DNA of 5,860 bases from assembly GCA_003542955.1 (NCBI GenBank), contig DPJP01000387.1:1937-7796 (forward strand), read 5' to 3'. Each line of letters begins with the position of its first letter. Within the stretch, counting starts at the first letter, position 1. A program made the position numbers and the translations under genes. Of this stretch, positions 1 through 5,829 are shown piece after piece. The notes below the pieces were generated by a model. It had not been told where the DNA came from. It worked only from the letters and a program-made list of their open reading frames with translations, and made no database searches. This DNA comes from Armatimonadota bacterium. GTDB taxonomy: Bacteria > Armatimonadota > Zipacnadia > Zipacnadales > UBA11051.

Positions 1-765
1 ATCCCTGTCGTGCTCCTCGCAGCCGACGTTATGCCCGACCGCACCAACCGATTCCTGTCGCGCTGGGCGACCAGCGTCGCGGTTGTCACCGTCTCCGCGG
101 CGAAGAGCTTCGGCAAGGCGCCGACGATCGTCACCGGAATGCCGGTGCGTCCGGAGATACTCGATGCCGACCCGGCGGAAGCCAGAGAAGCGCTGGGGAT
201 CGCGCCGGAGGCGACCGTGCTTCTGGTGACCGGCGGCAGCCAGGGCGCGCAGCGGATAAACGAGGCCGTCCAGGATGCGCTGCCCGAACTGCTGGCCGAT
301 CCCGATTTCGTCGTTATCCACCTGACGGGCGTCGGCAAGCTCCCCGAGCCCTCTCTGACCAGGGCCCTCCCGGCAGCTCGCTACATTGTTTCCGAGCGAC
401 GCGAGGACATGGCGACGTGCCTGGCCGCCGCGGATATCGTCCTGACACGGGCGGGTGCCAACGGGGTCGCCGAGGCCGCGGCGTGGGGTCGGCCGATGGT
501 CATCGTCCCGTATCCGCATGCCGGCGGGCACCAGCGCTTCAATGCTGCGGTCTATGCCGATGCCGGGGCAGCCGTCGCGGTCGACGATGCCGAGTTCACC
601 GGCGAGACGTTGATCGCGACCATCGGCGAACTGCGGGCCCACGCCGGCCGACTGGAGCGCATGGCGCGAGCGGCGCGGGAGACTGGAAGCGCAGAGGCCG
701 CAGAGGCGATAGCCCGCATCCTGACGCAGTTGGCGACAGGGCGCGAGGCGTCCGGAGACGCATGA
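1..765 (+). CDS. murG: MurG, lipid II-forming GlcNAc transferase (5'-truncated by window edge)
   Basis: UDP-GlcNAc:lipid I GlcNAc transferase, a peripheral enzyme at the cytoplasmic face of the membrane that makes lipid II in the last intracellular step of peptidoglycan synthesis. The reading frame is open from base 1 and ends at TGA 763-765, giving 254 visible residues; about 100-110 N-terminal residues of the usual ~360 lie outside the window. Numbering from base 1, the visible part covers the end of the N-terminal acceptor domain, the linker TGMPVRPEI, and the whole C-terminal donor-binding Rossmann domain. The latter has GGSQGA (78-83), TRAGA (149-153) followed by Glu158 in the position of the ribose-binding Glu, and PYPHAGGHQRFNA ending near 182 (His177-Gln178, Asn181). 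These are hallmark MurG motifs. Odd point: the usual acceptor-domain motif HE(Q/S)(N/D)xxPGxxN reads LAADVMPDRTN (6-16), so His, Glu and Gly are lost. GTG at 10 is an internal codon, not the start. Confidence 0.96.
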   Translation: MPVVLLAADVMPDRTNRFLSRWATSVAVVTVSAAKSFGKAPTIVTGMPVRPEILDADPAEAREALGIAPEATVLLVTGGSQGAQRINEAVQDALPELLADPDFVVIHLTGVGKLPEPSLTRALPAARYIVSERREDMATCLAAADIVLTRAGANGVAEAAAWGRPMVIVPYPHAGGHQRFNAAVYADAGAAVAVDDAEFTGETLIATIGELRAHAGRLERMARAARETGSAEAAEAIARILTQLATGREASGDA

Positions 766-804
766 GAGGGGCCCCTGATGACGCACGGCGCTGCCACTTT
801 CTGT

Positions 805-833
805 TTGCCAACCCAACGCCCAGGCAGTAGAAT
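805..833 (+). promoter_or_regulatory. Candidate sigma70-type promoter for murC
   Basis: The -35 hexamer TTGCCA (805-810) and the -10 hexamer TAGAAT (828-833) are separated by exactly 17 bp. Each matches 5 of 6 consensus positions (TTGACA/TATAAT). It lies between murG and murC, and the expected transcription start is near 840, leaving a leader of about 90 nt before the preferred murC start. It suggests that murC-ftsQ-ftsA can be transcribed independently of upstream dcw genes. Only the sequence match supports it. Confidence 0.5.
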
Positions 834-877
834 TGCGGGGTCAAGCGGCCACATCGCCACAACACATATCGCCCTCC

Positions 878-901
878 ACGGGCCGGCCTGAGCCGGCCTG
901 T
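878..901 (+). other. GC-rich hairpin in the murC leader
   Basis: GGCCGGC (881-887) and GCCGGCC (892-898) form a perfect 7-bp stem around the loop CTGA. The pairing extends outward by G-U (880/899), C-G (879/900) and A-U (878/901), for 10 bp in all. No T run follows, so it is not a classic intrinsic terminator. It lies between the candidate promoter and murC and ends 16 nt before the AGGA of the preferred murC ribosome site. It could influence translation, mRNA stability or read-through from murG. In DNA this rich in GC it may also be chance. Confidence 0.4.
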
Positions 902-917
902 CGAGCATTCTATGGCC

Positions 918-921
918 AGGA
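918..921 (+). promoter_or_regulatory. Ribosome binding site favouring the GTG start of murC
   Basis: AGGA is placed 8 nt before the in-frame GTG at 930. The competing ATG at 912 has no purine-rich site in front of it, and its upstream sequence is close to the GC hairpin at 878-901. The purine stretch AGGAAACGGGGAG lies inside the coding sequence if ATG 912 is used, which argues for GTG 930. Confidence 0.5.
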
Positions 922-929
922 AACGGGGA

Positions 930-2327
930 GTGGACACACTGCAGTGTAGCGTCAAACGCGTTCACATGGTAGGGATTGGCGGGGTCGGCATGAGCGCGCT
1001 GGCGCATGCTTTGCACGATCGCGGCATCCGGGTGAGCGGCTCAGATATCGCCGCGTCGGACCGGGTGATCTCATTGCGCCAACTCGGTATCGAGATCACC
1101 GTGGGCCATAGGGCATCAAATCTCGGCGACGCGGACCTGGTTGTGCACACCACGGCCGTCAGAGCCGACAACCCGGAACTTGCCGAGGCGCGAGCGCGCA
1201 ATATCCCAATCTGGCACCGATCGCAATTGCTGGCCGACTTCCTCGGCGGCAAGCGCGGGCTGGCAATCGCCGGAACACACGGGAAGACAACCACGACCGC
1301 GATGGTGGGCAAGGTGCTTGCCGACACCGGACACGACCCGACGGTATTCCTGGGCGGTATTGCACTCGACTACAACAGCAACTACCGCCTGGGCCGGAGC
1401 GACATCGTCGTCTTCGAGGCCGATGAGAGCGACGCATCGTTCCATCACTACCTCGGCTGCAGCCAGGCTATCACCAACATCGAGCCCGACCACCTGGATC
1501 AGCACCACGACTTCGCGACGGTGCAGGGGGTATTCGAGCGGTTCATCGCGATCGGCGACCCCGAGGGGTTCCTCATCTATGGGGCCGACAGCCCCGCGCT
1601 CTTCCCCCTCGCGGCGTCCTGCCCCGGGACGGCGCGGTCCTTCTCGCTTCGGTATGCGGGTGCGGGCTACTACGCTCAGGCCATCAACTCCGACAACGGC
1701 TGTGACACCTGCCGACTGCACATTGACGGAGTCTATGCGTGCGACATCACACTGCCGGTGCCCGGCAGCCATAACATCGCCAATGCGCTCGCGGCCGTCG
1801 GGATGGCCCACATGCTCGGCGTCGACCCCAGTGACGCGGCCGAGAGCCTGGCGAGTTTCGCGGGCACGGGGCGCCGCTTCCAACTCGTGTACGAGGACGG
1901 CCCGCTGCATCTGTACGATGACTACGCGCACCACCCGACCGAGATCAGGGCCGCTCTGCGCGCGGCGCGCCGGAAACACCCGGAGGCGCATATCACTGCC
2001 GTCTTCCAGCCCCATTTGCCGAGTCGCACCAGGTTCCTTCTCAACGACTTCGCCCGCGCCTTCGGCGACGCAGACACGATCGTCCTCACGTCAATATACG
2101 AGTCCCGTGAGGACCCGATACCCGGGTTCAGCGCACAGGCGCTGGCCGATCGCATCGCGGTAGTCGCCCGGGCGAAGGAACTCCACTACATCGCCGAGCG
2201 CGACGACCTCCTGGGCTTTCTCGCGGCCCGCATGCCGCAGGAGCAGGTCGTGGTTTTCATTGGCGCAGGCGACATCAACGGGGTCAGCAGCCGACTGGCC
2301 GAGCAGCTCGGAGCCACGGCGGAGTAG
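930..2327 (+). CDS. murC: MurC, UDP-N-acetylmuramate--L-alanine ligase
   Basis: ATP-dependent cytoplasmic ligase that adds L-Ala to UDP-MurNAc, the first step of the peptide stem. With GTG 930 it has 465 residues; ATG 912 would give 471, both normal for the family. The three Mur ligase domains are visible. The N-terminal UDP-binding fold has GIGGVGMS (15-22). The central ATPase domain has the P-loop AGTHGKTTTT (114-123, Lys119), EADESD (163-168) and NIEPDHLD (183-190), followed by GSHNIAN (279-285). The C-terminal domain has DDYAHHPTE (330-338), QPH (360-362) and GAGDI (445-449). GxGGxGMS and DDYAHHPTE separate MurC from MurD, MurE and MurF; the related recycling ligase Mpl is less likely given the dcw setting. 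All expected active-site motifs are present, so it should be functional. It stands 164 bp after murG, with its own candidate promoter, and only 15 bp before ftsQ, so those two are probably cotranscribed. murB is not next to it. Confidence 0.97.
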   Translation: MDTLQCSVKRVHMVGIGGVGMSALAHALHDRGIRVSGSDIAASDRVISLRQLGIEITVGHRASNLGDADLVVHTTAVRADNPELAEARARNIPIWHRSQLLADFLGGKRGLAIAGTHGKTTTTAMVGKVLADTGHDPTVFLGGIALDYNSNYRLGRSDIVVFEADESDASFHHYLGCSQAITNIEPDHLDQHHDFATVQGVFERFIAIGDPEGFLIYGADSPALFPLAASCPGTARSFSLRYAGAGYYAQAINSDNGCDTCRLHIDGVYACDITLPVPGSHNIANALAAVGMAHMLGVDPSDAAESLASFAGTGRRFQLVYEDGPLHLYDDYAHHPTEIRAALRAARRKHPEAHITAVFQPHLPSRTRFLLNDFARAFGDADTIVLTSIYESREDPIPGFSAQALADRIAVVARAKELHYIAERDDLLGFLAARMPQEQVVVFIGAGDINGVSSRLAEQLGATAE

Positions 2328-2342
2328 AAACGAGGGGTCCGC

Positions 2343-3065
2343 ATGCGCTCGCACGTGACGACCGGCAGACGCGCCATCAAACTGAGCATCGTGTTGGGCC
2401 TCGCGCTGGGTGTTGCGCTGTCCCCCTGCTGCCGCATCTCCGAGGTCATCGTGCGCGCATCCACGCCGACACTCGCCTACGAACTCGCGGGGAAGATCGA
2501 CATCCCCGAGAACGCCAACACCATCTTTCTGCCCATTGAGAACCTGCAGGCGGCTGCAGCGACCTGCCACCGCATTCGCGACAATTCGGTCCGGCGCGCG
2601 GGCCTGCGCAGCATCACCATCGACATCGAGGAGCGCCGGCCGGTCGCAGCCGTCGCCGCCGACGGGCAGTACACGACGGTGGATGAGCAGGGCGTCTGCC
2701 TCATCCGCACCGACACGCCGATGGAGCTGCTGGCTATCAAGGGGCTGGCGGAGCAGGGCTTCGCCCTGGGCGCGACGCTGCCGGCTGCGCAATTCGAGCT
2801 GATGACCGCGTGCCTGGAGGGAGCCGGAGAGGCGCGCATCGGCGACGCGGCCGTCTTTGACCTGTCCAACCCGCATCTGGTTACCGTCCGCACGCATGAC
2901 GGTGTCGAAGGGAAGCTCGGCGAGCTGGAGAACATCCGTGGCAGGACAGTCGTCTTCGGGCGCCTGCTCGAGGGATTGAGGGAGAAGGGGCAGCACGTGG
3001 CCTACATCGACGTACGCGTCGGGCACAGGCCCGTGTGCCGGGAGAAGACGGCAGGCTCGAGTTGA
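2343..3065 (+). CDS. ftsQ: FtsQ/DivIB-type divisome protein
   Basis: Bitopic inner-membrane protein that, in the FtsQ/DivIB family, binds FtsL and FtsB and regulates septal peptidoglycan synthesis. It has 240 residues, slightly short for the family. The ATG is preceded by GAGGGG (2332-2337) with 5 nt spacing. A short basic cytoplasmic N-terminus (Arg2, Arg9, Arg10, Lys13) leads to one hydrophobic segment at about 12-27. A POTRA-like domain follows from about 32 to 100: ISEVIVRAS is the first strand, and ITIDIEERRPVAAV (91-104) matches the conserved strand with the typical Glu-Arg-x-Pro. A beta domain follows, with TTVDEQGVCL (111-120) and, near the C-terminus, YIDVRVGHRPV (221-231), which resembles the final FtsQ strand. 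Sequence is otherwise divergent, and the call rests on topology, these motifs and position between murC and ftsA. Oddities are a Cys-Cys pair (29-30) at the outer end of the membrane segment and four further Cys in the extracytoplasmic part. Cys29 is preceded by Pro, so it is not a good lipobox. Confidence 0.85.
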   Translation: MRSHVTTGRRAIKLSIVLGLALGVALSPCCRISEVIVRASTPTLAYELAGKIDIPENANTIFLPIENLQAAAATCHRIRDNSVRRAGLRSITIDIEERRPVAAVAADGQYTTVDEQGVCLIRTDTPMELLAIKGLAEQGFALGATLPAAQFELMTACLEGAGEARIGDAAVFDLSNPHLVTVRTHDGVEGKLGELENIRGRTVVFGRLLEGLREKGQHVAYIDVRVGHRPVCREKTAGSS

Positions 3066-3115
3066 GCCCGTCGCCACAGACAGCCGGCGGGGCGCCGACA
3101 GCGCCGCGCCGATGC

Positions 3116-3119
3116 GGAG
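3116..3119 (+). promoter_or_regulatory. Ribosome binding site favouring the TTG start of ftsA
   Basis: GGAG is spaced 8 nt from the in-frame TTG at 3128. Longer reading-frame starts, GTG 3035 (31-bp overlap with ftsQ) and TTG 3062 (overlapping the ftsQ TGA), lack a comparable site and would add a Pro/Ala/Gly-rich stretch that FtsA proteins do not normally have. Confidence 0.5.
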
Positions 3120-3127
3120 CAGATGCG

Positions 3128-4375
3128 TTGAGCGAGACCAGCTACTGCGCCGGCATAGATGTCGGCACAACCAAGATATGCACTGTCATCGGGCGGAAGA
3201 CCGACACCGGCGAACTCGACATTCTTGGTGTCGGTACCGCTCCTTCTGCCGGCCTGAAGGCCGGCATCATTGTCGACCGCGAGGACGCAATCTCCGCCAT
3301 CAGGGCCTCCGTCGAGAGCGCGCGCGAGATGGCCCAGCTCCCGCTCCGCGCGGCCTACGTCGGCATTACCGGCGACCATGTGCGCTCGACCAACGTCGTC
3401 GGCCGCGTCCACACCGGCCCGCGCGGTGAGATCACTGCTGAGGATGTCGAACAGGCCAGACAGAGCGCCGTCGACAGCGTGCCCTGCCCCGTGGACCGGG
3501 AGATCGTCCACACCGTCGTCCGCGAGTACTCCGTTGACGGCGCCTCCGGCGTCTCCCGCCCAATCGGGATGTCGGGGCGTCGTCTCGATGTGCTGCTCCA
3601 TGTCGTGACCGGCATGAGCACGACCATCGCCAACGTGCGCTCATGCGTCGAGGCGGTGGGCATCGAGGTGAGGGCTCACGTGCTCGAGCCTATCGCCACC
3701 GGCAGAGCGGTGCTCACCGACGCCGAGCGCGACCTGGGTGTGCTGCTCGTCGACATCGGCGGCGGCACCAGCGATGTCGCCGTGTTCGTCGACAACTCGA
3801 TCTGTCACACCGGCGCGGTGCCGGTCGCCGGTGACCGCATCACACGCGACATTGCCGAGGTCCTGCGGATCAGTCCCGCCGACGCCGAGGAACTCAAGCG
3901 CAAGCATGGCGTTGCGCTGCCGGAGCTGGTCTCCGAGAACGACATGGTCAAGATCACCAAGGCCAACGGCGTGGAGGTGGACCGCGCGCCGCGACGGCTG
4001 GTTGCGGAGATCATGGAGGCCCGCCTGGGAGAGATATTCGAGCTGGTCAAGGCACAGCTCGCACGCGCGCCGGTACCGAAGGTCGGTGGCATCGTGCTTT
4101 CGGGGGGTGGCTGCCTGGCCCCCGGGACAGCCAAGCTTGCGGGGCGCGTCTTCGATGATATCGCCGCCCGCACCAGCCAACCCGGCCGCGTCGTGGGGCT
4201 GACCAACCTCGTCGACAGCCCCATCTTCGCAACGGGAGTGGGCCTCGCGGCCATCGCCGCGGACGAGAATGCCTCCGCGGCGTCAGTATTGCGCCCCGCG
4301 GCCATCGATACAGACGATGTCCGCTCATGGCTCACGCAGACTTGGACACGCCTGCGCAAGAGACTCCCCTGGTAG
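3128..4375 (+). CDS. ftsA: FtsA, actin-like Z-ring membrane anchor
   Basis: Cytoplasmic actin-family ATPase that polymerises on the membrane, tethers FtsZ and recruits later divisome proteins. From TTG 3128 it has 415 residues, a normal FtsA length. The protein starts Met-Ser-Glu-Thr and reaches the phosphate-1 motif GIDVGTTK at 9-16, as expected. The FtsA-specific 1C subdomain lies at about 80-160. The second phosphate motif DIGGGTSD is at 209-216, and the adenosine motif GGIVLSGGG at 320-328. The C-terminus (about 399-415, SWLTQTWTRLRKRLPW) is an amphipathic basic/aromatic helix, matching the membrane-targeting sequence of FtsA. The 1C insertion, this tail and the dcw position separate it from MreB and DnaK. 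The start is uncertain: GTG 3035 would add 31 residues of low-complexity sequence. It lies 62 bp after ftsQ. ftsZ, its usual partner and next gene, does not follow within the window. Confidence 0.96.
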   Translation: MSETSYCAGIDVGTTKICTVIGRKTDTGELDILGVGTAPSAGLKAGIIVDREDAISAIRASVESAREMAQLPLRAAYVGITGDHVRSTNVVGRVHTGPRGEITAEDVEQARQSAVDSVPCPVDREIVHTVVREYSVDGASGVSRPIGMSGRRLDVLLHVVTGMSTTIANVRSCVEAVGIEVRAHVLEPIATGRAVLTDAERDLGVLLVDIGGGTSDVAVFVDNSICHTGAVPVAGDRITRDIAEVLRISPADAEELKRKHGVALPELVSENDMVKITKANGVEVDRAPRRLVAEIMEARLGEIFELVKAQLARAPVPKVGGIVLSGGGCLAPGTAKLAGRVFDDIAARTSQPGRVVGLTNLVDSPIFATGVGLAAIAADENASAASVLRPAAIDTDDVRSWLTQTWTRLRKRLPW

Positions 4376-4532
4376 AGGCCCCCCTCCCGTCCTCTGTGAA
4401 GAAAGACGCAACCTCCACGCCGCTCTGTTGTCTATGAGACTGAGGACAATAGCCGGCACGCGACACTCGGTGGCCGGTCGGCGGTGTGGGTGGGGTATGG
4501 ATTGCCCATACCGGGGGGATAGGCGTACGGTA
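4376..4532. other. Intergenic region between ftsA and the anti-sigma-like gene
   Basis: 157 bp with no gene. It contains a small perfect inverted repeat GTCT-ATG-AGAC (4430-4440) nested near a looser pair TTGTC (4428-4432)/GACAA (4445-4449). A weak AGAGG/CCTCT pairing (4374-4378 with 4391-4395) follows the ftsA stop. I find no well-spaced -35/-10 pair. A G-rich run at 4513-4518, then AGG at 4521-4523, precedes the ATG at 4533. The inverted repeat could be an operator, but this is unsupported beyond symmetry. Confidence 0.3.
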
Positions 4533-5807
4533 ATGCCAGGGTGCCCTGATCTGCTGACAATCCAGAGCTATGTCGATGGTGAGCTGTCCCGCGCCGATGC
4601 AGAGAGCGTTGGACGTCACCTGCTTGACTGTGACGACTGCCGTGAGATAGCGGAGCGACTGAGGCTGACGAGCGCCCTGCTCGCAGCCGCCCTGCCTGCG
4701 TCACCGCCCGCGGACCTGCTCCTAAGGATCGAGGCCGCAGTGGCCAAACGCGGCAGGGGCATCGGCTGCGAAGAGGCGCACGAGTACATTCAGGCTGCTG
4801 TCGACGGCGAACTCGAGCCCGGCCGGGCGGAGTTGCTGCGGGCACATCTCACCCAATGTGCGGACTGCCGCCACTACCAGGAGCGGACGCGTGTCACGGT
4901 CCACGCCCTGCGTGCCGTCGACCACGTGACGCCGCCGGCCGGCCTGAGGACGCGCATCGAGGCGGCCGTCGATGCTGTAGCCTACTCACCATTCGCGCGC
5001 CTGCGGCGCAGGCTGGTCAACGTCGCCGGTCTCGCGGCAGCCGCCGCGATCCTGATGGTCGCGATCCTGAGCAGCCGGGGGGTCCTGCTTCCCGGCGGCG
5101 TCGTCTCACACACCGATCCCGCGGCGACGATAGCTGTTACATCGAGTGGCCGCAACATCCCGGCGGCATCCTCACAGCCGGTTTCTGCCCCCGATGCGGA
5201 CGACAGTGCGTACGCCGCGACGGCCGACACGCACGCCGCAGTGACTTCGGCTGCCCCTGCCGACCTCAGCGGGACTGACCGTCTCGCAACGGCGTCGGCG
5301 ATGAAGCGTCGCCTGAAGGCTCCGGCGGCCGCGAGGAGCATCGCCGGCACACCGCCGACCGTACCGAGCGCCAGCGGCCCGCCCGAGATGGCCGTCGCCG
5401 CGACTCCTGTCTCGGTCTGTCCGCTGGTGGGAGCAGGCCCGGTCAGTGTCGGGCCTACTCGCGGTGGCGCGGTACCGCTGCTCGAGAAGAAGGCGCCCGT
5501 CGAGACGGCGTCACTGGTCGGTGGCATTCCCTCGGGCCTGGTGACCGAGGCGCCCGTGGTGCTCACTTCGACGGCGCCGCGACCGACATTGGCCAAGGCC
5601 ACGCCGACGACGCCCGTCTCTCTGCGGTCCGACACGGTGCCGGCTCACGCGCCGGTGGGGCGTCGACTGCCGACGGTTGACGAGAGTTCGTCGCGTTCGG
5701 TGCATCGCTCGACACCGTCGCCGGAGCGTCTTGCGCTGGCCGAGGCCCGCATCGACAGGCAGCTCGGCACTTCGACGGTGGCCACTGAGCTTCCCTCCCC
5801 CTGGTGA
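4533..5807 (+). CDS. Membrane anti-sigma-like protein with two tandem zinc-binding (ZAS/zf-HC2) domains
   Basis: Predicted single-pass membrane protein of 424 residues that probably holds an ECF sigma factor inactive through cytoplasmic zinc-binding anti-sigma domains. Residues 4-36 (Cys4, His29, Cys33, Cys36) and 79-112 (Cys79, His105, Cys109, Cys112) each show the C-x(24-25)-HxxxCxxC pattern with the typical YVDGEL/AVDGEL helix. Each is followed by a similar PPAxLxxRIEAAV linker (58-70 and 134-146), so the unit is duplicated. A basic stretch (156-160) and a hydrophobic segment (about 161-179) form the membrane anchor, with the zinc domains inside. From about 190 the outer part is Ala/Pro/Thr/Ser-rich and low in complexity, with one Cys (296), and ends in a charged helix (about 397-411). 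ATG 4533 is chosen because family members start just before the first Cys; ATG 4497 is in frame and would add 12 residues. No sigma gene is adjacent upstream; one could lie beyond the window. Function is inferred from domains, and the partner and signal are unknown. Confidence 0.83.
   Translation: MPGCPDLLTIQSYVDGELSRADAESVGRHLLDCDDCREIAERLRLTSALLAAALPASPPADLLLRIEAAVAKRGRGIGCEEAHEYIQAAVDGELEPGRAELLRAHLTQCADCRHYQERTRVTVHALRAVDHVTPPAGLRTRIEAAVDAVAYSPFARLRRRLVNVAGLAAAAAILMVAILSSRGVLLPGGVVSHTDPAATIAVTSSGRNIPAASSQPVSAPDADDSAYAATADTHAAVTSAAPADLSGTDRLATASAMKRRLKAPAAARSIAGTPPTVPSASGPPEMAVAATPVSVCPLVGAGPVSVGPTRGGAVPLLEKKAPVETASLVGGIPSGLVTEAPVVLTSTAPRPTLAKATPTTPVSLRSDTVPAHAPVGRRLPTVDESSSRSVHRSTPSPERLALAEARIDRQLGTSTVATELPSPW
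4542..4982 (+). repeat. Tandem duplication of a ~76-residue ZAS-plus-linker unit within one gene
   Basis: Two consecutive units, residues 4-76 (4542-4760) and 79-150 (4767-4982) of the anti-sigma-like protein, align with a constant pitch. His29 and His105, and Pro58 and Pro134, are each 76 residues (228 bp) apart, and the first Cys positions are 75 apart. Each unit carries Cys, DGEL, HxxxCxxC and PPAxLxxRIEAAV in the same order. At the DNA level the copies are diverged, so this is an old duplication rather than a recent one. Confidence 0.8.
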
Positions 5808-5810
5808 ACG

Positions 5811-5829
5811 GGCCCCGACGGAGGGGGCT
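5811..5829 (+). terminator. Weak GC hairpin after the last gene
   Basis: GGCCCC (5811-5816) can pair with GGGGCT (5824-5829, one G-U) around a 7-nt loop, starting 3 nt after the stop codon. A competing pairing joins CCCTCC (5793-5798) and GGAGGG (5820-5825). No T tract follows, so intrinsic termination is doubtful; it may be a 3' stabilising fold or chance in GC-rich sequence. Confidence 0.25.

Noticed and set aside
778..891. A 37-codon open frame between murG and murC, with a GAGGGG site before its ATG and its stop in the hairpin loop.
   Set aside because: The candidate murC promoter lies inside it, the composition is not coding-like, and it resembles no known leader peptide.
1752..1768. 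Perfect hairpin CTGCCGG-TGC-CCGGCAG inside murC.
   Set aside because: It encodes the conserved segment before GSHN of MurC and is explained by codon choice at high GC.
2418..2432. Possible lipoprotein signal in FtsQ (hydrophobic run followed by Cys-Cys).
   Set aside because: The residue before the first Cys is Pro, which does not fit a lipobox, and FtsQ proteins are membrane-anchored by an uncleaved helix.
1116..3170. Long open frames on the - strand opposite murC and ftsQ (1116-2015 and 2091-3170).
   Set aside because: They are antisense shadows of well-supported genes in GC-rich DNA, and their translations show no recognisable domain.
4269..4532. Upstream extension of the anti-sigma-like frame to 4269 (512 residues).
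   Set aside because: It would overlap ftsA by 107 bp, the added sequence has no family resemblance, and the ZAS domain begins naturally at ATG 4533.
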